Source: Streptomyces changanensis (lineage in GTDB: Bacteria > Actinomycetota > Actinomycetes > Streptomycetales > Streptomycetaceae). Taken from it: 64,000 bases of DNA. The stretch is from contig NZ_CP102332.1 in assembly GCF_024600715.1 (NCBI RefSeq), forward strand, positions 6,510,001 to 6,574,000. Reading direction: 5' to 3'. Positions 7,781 through 15,228 of this stretch are shown piece by piece. How positions within the stretch are numbered: the stretch's first letter is position 1; the number at the start of each line of letters is the position of its first letter. The notes below the pieces were generated by a model, which was not told the origin of the DNA, made no database searches, and saw only the letters and a program-made list of their open reading frames with translations. The translations under genes and the position numbers were made by a program.

Positions 7781-8678
7781 GCGCTCACCGCCTGCGCCTC
7801 GCGCCAGGTCGGGGTGTTCGCACCGGTGAGGCGGCGGGCCATGACGTGGGTCATCGCCCACTGGACCCAGGAGGCGGAGGAGGCAGGGCGGTGCTCGTAG
7901 TCGCGGACCAGGCGTCGGTGCAATCAGGATCCCGTAGGTCTGCTCCACCCTCCACCGCTTCCGCAGCGGGACGAACCCCGTCTCCCGCGGGTTGCGCTCG
8001 ACGATCTCGACGTCGATGCCCAGGCGGTCGCCGTGCGCAATGACCTGTGTTTTGAAGCCCTGGTCCACCAGCGCCTTCTCGACGGTGCCGCCGGCGTTCT
8101 CTGCGGCCTGTTCCAGCAGGGCGATGCCCGCGGCGTTGTCGTGCGCGCTCGCGGCCGGCACGTTGACGGCGATGACCAGGCCGAGCACGTCCACGGCCAG
8201 GCCCCGCTTCCGGCCCGGCACCCGCTTCCGGCCCGGCACCCGTTTCGCCGGATCCCGGCCAGTCGTGGCGGCGGGGACCCCGGCGGCCGCGTGGACACTC
8301 TGGGTGTCCAGCACCACCAGGGTCGGGTCCTCTGATCGGCGCGCCCGCTCACGGACCTGGCAGCGCAGGAGCTCGTGGATGACCTGGTCAGTCCCGTCGT
8401 CCCGCCAGGCGGCGAAGTAGTAGTACGTCGTGCTCTTCGGCGGCAGGTCGTGCGGGAGGCAGGCCCACTGCCAGCCGGTTCGACCCTGGTAGAGGATCGC
8501 GTTCACGATCTCCCGCATCGCGTAGGCGCCCTGGTGGCCGCTGACCGAACGGTGCCGGTCCTTCCCTGCCGTGATCACGGGCTCGATCAACAACCGAGGT
8601 GAAGGCTCCGCGGGTGAGCGACAAGCGCGTCGACGGGACCACCGGCGAACACAAGCGGTTCTCCTCCGGTCCTGCCAC
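7777..8678 (-). pseudogene. IS5-family transposase with indels
   Basis: Starting at GTG 8678 (AGPEENRLCSPVVPSTRL), the protein is readable to its end (TGANTPTWREAQAVSA), but only through indels. About four extra bases near 8590 interrupt SLTRGAFTSVV/EPVITAGKDR, and a shift near 7935 follows VEQTYGIL. Between them the core is open: NAILYQGRTGWQWACLP, LVVLDTQSVHAA with the first Asp, ALVDQGFKTQVIAHG, and VERNPRETGFVPLRKRWRVEQT with the final Glu. An in-frame 18-bp tandem duplication (RVPGRKRVPGRKR) lies near 8220. It is inactive and older than the 860-bp IS. Confidence 0.7.
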
Positions 8679-8916
8679 CTTGGTGCCCAAGTCGCCGAAG
8701 ATTTGCCGAGGTGCTGCCGCTGCTCTACCTCCCCACGCCGGATATGTGGCCAGGGCGTTTGCCCGGAGGCCGACGCGGCAGGCGCCATCGATCTTGCCGG
8801 GGCGACGGCCGACGGCCTGAAGATCGCGCAGGTTCTCTGGTCCAAAGGCTCCGCGCTCCGTGAGTCGTTCGGAGATGCGGCAGAGATGTTTCAGCTCTTC
8901 GACAACGGGCTCCGTG

Positions 8917-9549
8917 TCAGCGGTCTGAGGGGTCGAGGCTCCCTGCGCGGCCCGCAAGCCAGACCGCGATCCGCTGCCTGAACTCGCGGTTGACGTAGGG
9001 GCTTTCGTGAAGCGTGATCCATTCCAGATACTGCAGGACGTTCTCCGAGCGGTCCGGGTGGCCCACCGCGAGCACATTGACGTCGATCTCGCCTGTCGAG
9101 GCATGGACGTACACGCTGCCGTCGAGCGCCATCATGGCGAAGCCCGGGTGGCCCGCAAATACACCGAGGAACGCCGATGCCGCGCCCCGGCCCATGAGGT
9201 CCCAGCGGTCCAGGAGCCGCACCCGGGTCCAGACCGCGGGCGCGGGGCTACCGCCGTGCAGGTCTCGCAGGGCCGCTTGGTGCGTCCGGGTCCCCTGTGG
9301 AAGCTGGACGAGGAACTCGCGCTGGTGGTCGAGAAGGCCCGAGGATCGGGCGAGGTCGTACCAGTCCTGATTGAGCCGCTCGACGAGCCGCGGGGTGTCG
9401 TACCGGTGGGAGAATCCGCCGACGATGTCCTCGGCACGGTATCCGCCGACAAACGGCATCGTGCTGTCCGGCACGGCGTTCGGGATCACCTCGAGGCCGG
9501 CCCGCCGCAGCGGCCGGTACACCTTACGTTCGCGCTCCTGGGTACCCAC
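8917..9549 (-). CDS. hypothetical protein
   Basis: 210 residues from GTG 9549 (MGTQERERKVYRPLRRAGLE). It is soluble, mixed alpha/beta, with segments GGYRAEDIVGGFSHRYDTPR, EFLVQLPQGTRTHQAALRD, DRWDLMGRGAASAFLGVFAG, FAMMALDGSVYVHASTGEID and LEWITLHESPYVNREFRQRI. The pattern of a small SUKH-like immunity or knock-sensor protein came to mind (dispersed tryptophans, a C-terminal helical block), but I cannot confirm it. Codon use is native-looking. There is no Shine-Dalgarno sequence close to the start. It is one of the few undamaged genes in the IS-rich patch. Confidence 0.6.
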   Translation of the reverse strand: MGTQERERKVYRPLRRAGLEVIPNAVPDSTMPFVGGYRAEDIVGGFSHRYDTPRLVERLNQDWYDLARSSGLLDHQREFLVQLPQGTRTHQAALRDLHGGSPAPAVWTRVRLLDRWDLMGRGAASAFLGVFAGHPGFAMMALDGSVYVHASTGEIDVNVLAVGHPDRSENVLQYLEWITLHESPYVNREFRQRIAVWLAGRAGSLDPSDR

Positions 9550-10019
9550 CGGTCACTGTTTCTACCACGGCCGACGCGCCATGAATCTGCCGGCCGGGCG
9601 CTTCCTCGTTTCCCGACCTGAGCACCGGACATCTCGAGCACGTCGAAGACGATCAGGTGGGCCGGCCGCTCCGATGCCGCTTTCCCGGCCGTGGCGCCCC
9701 GGCGCCGGGCCCGTTCCTGCAGCGTGGGTAAGTCGAGGCCGTCCGCTCTCCACACGGCGAGCTCGGCGTCGAGGACTGCTTCGACGTCGAGCGACGACGC
9801 GCGGCCGCTCGCCGCGGCGGCCGCGGCCCGGACGAGCTCCGGGAAGGCCGGGCCGAGATCGGCGCCGCGCCTGGACTGGAGGTACGGCTGCGGTCCGGTG
9901 AACACAAGCACATGGAACCCGTCGGCCTTCTGCTCGAATAGCATGGGCCTCGCCCCGGGTGCCGGAAGGGCGGTAGCGGGACGGGCCGGCATCGGCTCGA
10001 TCGGCGGTGAGAGGTGCAC
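9486..10019 (-). pseudogene. ATP-dependent DNA ligase, truncated after the nucleotidyl-transfer core
   Basis: It begins VHLSPPIEPMPARPATALPA at GTG 10019, as Streptomyces ATP-dependent ligases do (LSPPxxPMLARP). EQKADGFH contains the motif I lysine that takes AMP, DAELAVW corresponds to motif III (normally DGELVVW) and LIVFDVLEMSG to motif IIIa. Homology stops there, about 135 residues in. The lysine-bearing motifs IV and V and the OB-fold domain are missing, and the frame runs on into unrelated sequence that overlaps the next gene's start. A full enzyme has about 310-350 residues. It is therefore a 3'-deleted remnant and should not ligate DNA. Confidence 0.75.
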
Positions 10020-10072
10020 GCTTCCACTCCTACGCCCTTCGTGCTCCGTGCGCCGCCCCGCAGCGCCGCTCA

Positions 10073-10258
10073 AGACGACGAGCAGCGCAGGACGCGGACA
10101 AGGGGTGGTGGTCGAGTCCTCTGTGCCGGCGCACGTGGTACTGGCCCCTGGTGTGGACGTTCACCGACACGTTCTTGCCTGCGCAGACGCCGGGCCGGGC
10201 GGGTGGGACGGTCCTCGGCGGAGGCGCGGTGGGTCGGGGCGAGCGAGGTTGCGTTCAT
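10073..10258 (-). CDS. small basic ORF with strong ribosome binding site
   Basis: 62 codons starting MNATSLAPTHRASAEDRPTR, Arg/Pro-rich, no recognised domain. The main support is an excellent Shine-Dalgarno sequence (GAAGAAGGAG) 8 bases before the ATG. Another frame of the same stretch reads GKNVSVNVHTRGQYHVRRHR, which looks more protein-like, so the original gene may have changed frame in the middle. It precedes the ligase remnant on the same strand. Confidence 0.3.
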
Positions 10259-10866
10259 GGGTGTGCTCCTTCTTCCGGGCAGGTCGACTGCCGGCCGGAC
10301 GGATGGGTGGGGCGGCCCGGCCCCGTGGCCGGGCCGCCGGTGAGGCGGGTGTGCTGCCGTCCGTGACGGCGCCGGGCTGGTCGGCCACCGGCGCCGCGGG
10401 GGCGCCTTCCCAGGAGGAGGCCCCTGCTCGGGCGAGCCGCCGTCCAGGGCTGAAGCCCGGCGATCCGGGCCGCTGGGGGCGGTGAGCATCATGGGAGCAG
10501 CCCGCCGGAAGCCGGACAAGCGGGTCCCGGCCGCTTCACCGAACTCGGGATCCCGACCCTCTGACCTGCTGGGACACGCCCGTCCCGGGACGGGAAGGGG
10601 CGCCGGGAGGGGTACGGGGCAGCGGGGGAGTGGGGAGAGCACGCAGGTGCGCGCTCCCGGCCCGCCCCGGGCCTGGCGCCGGGGAGCGCCGCGCCGCCCT
10701 TCCGTCCGCTCCCCGCCACGCCCCGGGTGATGCCGGAGCCCCTCCGTCAGCGTGTCCGATTTCGTACAGTAGGGAGTGGCTCGCCCATTCCCGGTGCGAG
10801 CGCGGGCGGACCCTGCGGCGGCGGCCGCGCGTCCTGCCCTCCGCCCCCCGGCATCGGAGCTCCCCC
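10259..10866 (+). other. 600-bp gap without a supported gene
   Basis: Very GC-rich sequence open in several frames but without coherent protein. It holds one perfect hairpin at 10311-10338 (arms GGCGGCCCGGCC, loop CCGT). Near 10766, TACAGT may be the -10 of the radical SAM gene downstream. Confidence 0.4.
10311..10338. terminator. perfect 12-bp hairpin
   Basis: Arms GGCGGCCCGGCC at 10311-10322 and the complement at 10327-10338 with a 4-base loop. No T run follows, as is usual in Streptomyces. It could stop minus-strand transcription before the small ORF, or plus-strand read-through. Confidence 0.45.
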
Positions 10867-12060
10867 GTGGTCATGCGGCAACCCCCCAACGGCGCGGACG
10901 ACGGCCAGGAGGAACTGTTCTCCGTCGACGAGCTGGCGGCGGCCGCTCGGCCCGGTGACGCGGGAACGGCGCGGCGCCGCGCCTTCCGGGACTCGCCGGA
11001 GGCCCGTCGGATGCTCGACGTGACCGAGATCCACGCCGAACCCGCGGCGGCCGCCTCGCACCGGGGCCGGCAGATCATCGCCCGCTTCCCCGAGGCCCGC
11101 GTGCTGGAAACGGACTCGCACTGGCGCATCCCCCACCTCCACGGCAACGAGGGCAACGTGGAGCGGTGGGTGCGGGTCAAGCGCCAGACGCTCGTCCTCG
11201 GCGAGCGCTCCTCCCTCACCACGCGCCCCAACGGCCGGTCGGCGGACTGGATCGCCCCCGGGCTGAGCAACGGGTGCGCGATGGCGTGCGCGTACTGCTA
11301 CGTGCCGCGCCGCAAGGGGTACGCCAACCCCATCACGGTCTTCACCAACGTCGAGCAGGTCGTCCGCCACCTCGGCCGCCACGTCGCCGCCCAGGGCACG
11401 AAGCCCGAGCCGAACCAGTGCGACCCGCGGGCGTGGGTCTACGACATCGGGGAGAACGGCGACTGCTCCGTGGACGACCTGATCTGCGACAACACCGCCG
11501 ACCTCGTCGAGGCGTTCCGCCGCTGGCCCACCGCCAAGGCGTCCTTCGCGACCAAGTTCGTCAACCCGGACCTGCTGGAGCTGGATCCGCAGGGCCGCAC
11601 CCGCATCAGGTTCTCGCTGATGCCCCACGCCGACTCCCGGACGCTCGACATCCGCACGAGCCCCGTCGAGCGGCGCATCGGCGCGGCGGCGGACTTCCTC
11701 GAGGCCGGGTACGAGGTCCACTTCAACCTGTCGCCCGTGGTGGTCCGGCCGGGCTGGGAGCAGGACTGGGCCGACCTGCTGCGTCAGCTGGACGACGTGC
11801 TGCCGACACGCGTCAAGGAGCAGGCAAAGGCCGAGGTCATCATGCTGACCCACAACGACCGCCTCCACGAGGTGAACCTCGACTGGCACCCGCGCGCCGA
11901 AGAGCTGCTGTGGCGCCCCGACCTCCAGCAGCCCAAGGTCTCCCAGAACGGCGACCGGAACGTCCGGTACCGCAACACCGTCAAGTCCGCGTCCCTCACC
12001 ACCCTGCGCGCTCTGATCGGCGCCGAGGCCCCGTGGCTGGACGTCCGCTACGCCTTCTGA
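10867..12060 (+). CDS. radical SAM protein, spore photoproduct lyase family
   Basis: 397 residues. GTG 10867 is chosen because GGAG lies 7 bases upstream; ATG 10873 is the alternative. The radical SAM cluster motif C-x3-C-x2-C is at residues 137, 141 and 144 (NGCAMACAYCYVPRRKGYAN). It is followed by VYDIGENGDCS, ASFATKFVNPDLL, RIRFSLMPHADSRTLDIR and VIMLTHNDRLHEVNLDWHP. This layout is that of the actinobacterial spore photoproduct lyase-like family. SplB in Bacillus reverses the spore photoproduct thymine dimer with S-adenosylmethionine. Whether this family repairs the same lesion in Streptomyces is not established, so DNA repair is an inference. It appears monocistronic and is followed directly by a pentanucleotide repeat. 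Confidence 0.85.
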   Translation: MVMRQPPNGADDGQEELFSVDELAAAARPGDAGTARRRAFRDSPEARRMLDVTEIHAEPAAAASHRGRQIIARFPEARVLETDSHWRIPHLHGNEGNVERWVRVKRQTLVLGERSSLTTRPNGRSADWIAPGLSNGCAMACAYCYVPRRKGYANPITVFTNVEQVVRHLGRHVAAQGTKPEPNQCDPRAWVYDIGENGDCSVDDLICDNTADLVEAFRRWPTAKASFATKFVNPDLLELDPQGRTRIRFSLMPHADSRTLDIRTSPVERRIGAAADFLEAGYEVHFNLSPVVVRPGWEQDWADLLRQLDDVLPTRVKEQAKAEVIMLTHNDRLHEVNLDWHPRAEELLWRPDLQQPKVSQNGDRNVRYRNTVKSASLTTLRALIGAEAPWLDVRYAF

Positions 12061-12110
12061 CCTGACCTGACCTGACCTGACCTGACCTGACCTGACCTGA
12101 CCTGACCTGA
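12061..12110. repeat. pentanucleotide microsatellite (CCTGA)10
   Basis: Ten exact tandem copies of CCTGA begin immediately after the stop codon of the radical SAM gene, whose last codons (TTCTGA) form a near-copy. All frames contain TGA on the plus strand. Such long perfect simple repeats are rare in Streptomyces and prone to slippage. Confidence 0.95.
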
Positions 12111-12184
12111 CCCGTCCCGCCCCCAGGCCAGCCGCGCCATCGCCGCGAGCACCACGCTCATCGTCGCCGGCCGAGCTCGTCGGC

Positions 12185-12313
12185 ATGCCCGTGGACGCCC
12201 TGGTCGACGTGTACCCGTTGGACGAGCGGCAGCGCGACGGGCTGACCGCGTGGGCGGGCGTGGCGTTCGCCCCGGATGCCTACGACTACGTCCCGGAGGT
12301 CGTCGCGGAGTGA
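12185..12313 (+). pseudogene. C-terminal gene remnant, unknown
   Basis: 42 codons from ATG 12185: MPVDALVDVYPLDERQRDGL followed by a Trp/Asp/Tyr-rich tail ending PEVVAE. Codon bias is strong and the frame continues upstream as SSSPAELVG, so this looks like the tail of a larger gene whose front is missing. The pentanucleotide repeat lies where the front would be. No family recognised. Confidence 0.35.
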
Positions 12314-12365
12314 CGCGGCCGAGGTCCCCGGGCGCGGCCGGACCGCGCCGGGGACCCGATGCCGC

Positions 12366-12403
12366 ACGGCGCCGCCCGGGTCGCACGACCCGGGCGGCGC
12401 CGT
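12366..12403 (-). terminator. perfect 17-bp hairpin after the DinB-like gene
   Basis: Arms ACGGCGCCGCCCGGGTC (12366-12382) and its complement (12387-12403), loop GCAC. It sits 31 bp past the stop of the minus-strand gene at 12434. A second imperfect hairpin lies just left, at about 12323-12356. Confidence 0.75.
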
Positions 12404-12433
12404 CGTACCGGGGTGCGCCGGGGACGGACGGGG

Positions 12434-12995
12434 TCAGCGCTGGGCGGTGGTGTCGGCGCCGTCCAGCGCCTCGCGGATGATGTCGGCGTGGCCCGCGTGG
12501 TGGGCCGTCTCTCGGAGCAGGTGCAGCAGGACCCGCCGCACGGGCCGGTGGACGGTCTCCGGCGGGGACCCCGGGGTCCGGGGCGGGGGCACCGCGCAGT
12601 CCGGGTCCGGCAGCGCGGCGACCGCCTCCCCCGTCGCGCGGGCCGCGGCGGCGTACTCCTCCACCAGCCCGGCCGGCGTGTCGCCGCCCGCCATCCGGTA
12701 CTGGTCCATGTCGAGCATCCCGTCCGGCAGCGCGCCGTCCGCCCGGACCGTGAACTGCGTCCACACCCGGTGGCCCGACGCCAGGGGCTTCACGCTCCCG
12801 CCCCGTGCCGGTTCGCTCACCGTGGTCCGCCGGGCGGCCTGCTCGTCGTCGACGCCGCGGATGGCGATCAGCAGTAGCTCCCGCTGCTCGGCGAGCGCGC
12901 GCAGCAACTCGCCGTGCTCGCCGTCGGGGAGGGGGGCGTGGGGCGGGGGGCGTGGGGTGGGTGGTGTCCTGCGAGGCGTTCCGCGTCGTCGTCAT
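12434..12995 (-). pseudogene. DinB-like (DUF664-type) protein with suspected N-terminal frameshift
   Basis: The body (157 residues from TTG 12907) ends with HLLRETAHHAGHADIIREAL, the C-terminal signature of DUF664/DinB-fold proteins. Its metal-binding histidines are H-x3-H-like, and the first conserved region reads WTQFTVRADGALPDGMLDM. These four-helix bundle proteins often use mycothiol or act as small-molecule transferases; the substrate here is unknown. The natural start is probably ATG 12995 (MTTTRNASQDTTHP), but that frame joins the body only if one base is removed from the C-rich run at about 12912-12945. Either the gene is broken, or TTG 12907 is used, or the run is misread. Confidence 0.65.
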
Positions 12996-13150
12996 GGTGG
13001 CGACGGTGGGCGCCATGTAGGGCGGAACATGTCCGCGTGGGGACGGGTCCGGGCGGCGTCGGGACCGCAGTTACCCGCGTAGTGCCGTGATCGTTGTCGC
13101 TGGGGTCGCACGAGCACGTCGGCCGTGTCCGGATGCCCCAGGGAGTTCCC

Positions 13151-14248
13151 GTGTCGATCCCCACCCCCGCCCAGAGCGCTTCCCCGACCGGCGGTCCGGC
13201 CGGTGCCCCCTCCGCGCCACCCCCGTCGGGGTCGCCGTCCAGGACGTCGACCGGGTCGCCGTCCGGATCGTCGACCGGGGCGCGGGCCTGGCTGCTGCTG
13301 GGCGACCGCCTCGACCAGGATGACGTGACCCGCGAGCTGACCGCCCATCTGGACGCGGCGCTGGGCGCCGGCTTCGCCGTGGTGCACACCGGCTCCCTCG
13401 TCATGGGCGTCCGCTCGGGGAGGCTCACCCTGAGCACCCTCACCGGCACCCATGTGGATCCGCCGGAGGTCGTCTACGCCCGGCTGCCCACCCCCCGGCT
13501 CAGCGCGGACCGCGAGATCACCCTGTTGCGGCACCTGCGGGCCATGGGCGCGCTGCTGCTCAACCCGATCGACGCCGTGCTGTCCTGCGTGAACAAGTTC
13601 TGGCACCTCCAGCAACTCGCCGCCGCCGGACTGCCCGTGCCGGACAGCGTCACCTACGCGGACGCGCCGCTCGCCGCCGCCGTGGCGGCCAGCCCCTTCG
13701 AGCCGTGCGTGGTCAAGTCGGTGCGCGGCCACCGCGGCGACGGGGTCTTCCTCGCTCCGACCGGTGATGCCCTGGAGGACCTCTCCGGCTGCCTCCGGCA
13801 GGAGGTGCCTTACCTCTTCCAGGAGTACCGCGCCTCCTCCCACGGCCGGGACCTGCGGGTCGTCGTGGTGGACGGTCGCGCCGTCTGGTCCCAGGTGCGC
13901 ACCGCCCCGGGGCGGCGGCTGAAGGCCAACCTCGCCCGGGGCGGGACGGCCACGGCCTGCCCCGGGCGGTACCCGCAGGCGGAGGACCTGGCGTGCCGTG
14001 CCGCCGGGACCTTGGGGCTCACCGTGGCCGGCGTGGACCTGCTCTTCATGCCGGACGGAGCGTTCGACATCTGCGAGGTCAACGCCAACGTCGCCTGGAA
14101 GGCGGCCGCGACCACCGTCGCCCCGGCCATCGTCCGGGCCGTGTGCGACCGGCTGCGGCGGTCCGCGCCGGGCCGCCCCGACGGCCGTCCGGGCCGTGCC
14201 GCGGGAGCGGGAGCGGGGGCGGACTCCGGTGCTCCGGCGCGGCGATGA
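13151..14248 (+). CDS. ATP-grasp protein, RimK-like ligase family
   Basis: 365 residues. GTG 13151 is preferred, with GGGAG 5 bases upstream. About 45 residues of Ser/Pro/Gly-rich sequence precede the folded part. The ATP-grasp domain shows KFWHLQQLAAAGLPVPDSVT, PCVVKSVRGHRGDGVFLA (the glycine-rich nucleotide loop), PYLFQEY, HGRDLRVVVVDGRAVW and FDICEVNANVAWKA with the metal-binding Glu and Asn. RimK-type enzymes join glutamate or another amino acid to a carboxyl group of a protein or small molecule. The acceptor is unknown here: no precursor peptide or biosynthetic partner lies beside it. The gene stands alone, with its own terminator-like hairpin downstream. Confidence 0.75.
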   Translation: MSIPTPAQSASPTGGPAGAPSAPPPSGSPSRTSTGSPSGSSTGARAWLLLGDRLDQDDVTRELTAHLDAALGAGFAVVHTGSLVMGVRSGRLTLSTLTGTHVDPPEVVYARLPTPRLSADREITLLRHLRAMGALLLNPIDAVLSCVNKFWHLQQLAAAGLPVPDSVTYADAPLAAAVAASPFEPCVVKSVRGHRGDGVFLAPTGDALEDLSGCLRQEVPYLFQEYRASSHGRDLRVVVVDGRAVWSQVRTAPGRRLKANLARGGTATACPGRYPQAEDLACRAAGTLGLTVAGVDLLFMPDGAFDICEVNANVAWKAAATTVAPAIVRAVCDRLRRSAPGRPDGRPGRAAGAGAGADSGAPARR

Positions 14249-14629
14249 CCCCGGGGGCTGCGCCGGGGACCTCCCGCGCCACTGACCGCGCCCCCTCTGC
14301 GCCTCGGGCGCGGGGCGGTTTTCCGTCGACTTCTGGCTGTTTCCATTCGAAAACACCACCCGTTCAGAAACTCTTCACAGTCCGACCCCACCTGCGCCAT
14401 TACTCTTCATTGACCTTGCCTTTAACTTTCCTTGGGTAAGCGCGGCAGCGCTTCCCCGTGAAGGGAGGTGGTGGTCCGCAGCCGTACTCGTCGAGACCCG
14501 GCGTGACGGCCCGCGCCCCGGTCGCCCGCTTCCCACCCCGGTCCCGGATGGCGTCCACCCCGACGCCCCCGCCCGACATCCCCCCCGTCAGCCCGACGCG
14601 CCGTCAGCGCGCGCCAGGAGGAATCACCC

Positions 14630-15214
14630 ATGCAACCCCTCATCGACAACGCCCGCACGTTCGGACAGCGCCCTGAGGAGTTCGCCGGACTCGCCGAAGG
14701 CCAGTCGCCCGGCGTCCTGTTCATCACCTGCTCGGACTCCCGGGTCGTCCCCGCCCTGATCACCGGAGCGCGTCCGGGTGAGCTCTTCGAACTGCGCACG
14801 GCGGGCAACATCGTGCCCCCGTACGGCACGGGACGGCCCTCCGGTGAAGCGGCCACCATCGAGTACGCCGTCGAGGTGCTCGGCGTACGGGACGTAGTGG
14901 TCTGCGGCCACTCGCACTGTGGCGCGGTCGGCGCCCTGGTGCGCGGCGACGACCTGAGCACCGTCCCGGCCGTCCGCGACTGGCTCGCGCACGCGGCGCC
15001 GGCACCCGCCGGGCACCGCGCGGACGACGACCCGACGGTCGCGGGACCCGTGCAGAACCACGTGCTGGCGCAGCTGCTGCGGCTCCGCTCGTACCCGTGC
15101 GTGGCCCGACGTCTGCGCGAGGGGCGGATCACGCTGCGCGGCTGGTACTACGAGGTCCACACCGGCGCCGTGCGCGAGCACCGGGCGGCCACCGACACCT
15201 TCGAGTCCCTGTGA
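14630..15214 (+). CDS. beta-class carbonic anhydrase
   Basis: 194 residues, ATG 14630 behind AGGAGG (spacing 8). Zinc ligands and catalytic residues are visible: CSDSRV (Cys, with the Asp/Arg dyad) and CGHSHCGA (His and Cys). The order ITCSDSRV, ELRTAGNIV, EYAVEVLGVRDVVVCGHSHC, LREGRITLRGWYYEVHTG is complete for the beta class, and the length is normal. It interconverts CO2 and bicarbonate in the cytoplasm. The stop overlaps a GTG of the next gene, a SulP transporter, so the two are probably co-translated as a bicarbonate uptake and supply unit. An AT-rich leader (14330-14440) with TTGACC at 14410 may hold the promoter. Confidence 0.93.
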   Translation: MQPLIDNARTFGQRPEEFAGLAEGQSPGVLFITCSDSRVVPALITGARPGELFELRTAGNIVPPYGTGRPSGEAATIEYAVEVLGVRDVVVCGHSHCGAVGALVRGDDLSTVPAVRDWLAHAAPAPAGHRADDDPTVAGPVQNHVLAQLLRLRSYPCVARRLREGRITLRGWYYEVHTGAVREHRAATDTFESL

Positions 15215-15228
15215 GGGGGGTGGGCACC

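Noticed and set aside
12061..12110. CRISPR array
   Set aside because: Units are five bases with no spacers; a simple-sequence repeat.
10747..12186. 479-codon minus-strand frame over the radical SAM gene and CCTGA repeat
   Set aside because: It begins in the microsatellite and mirrors a gene with the cysteine cluster.
14400..14445. Firm promoter for the carbonic anhydrase gene
   Set aside because: TTGACC at 14410 is good, but no acceptable -10 lies 16-19 bp downstream (TGGGTA only).
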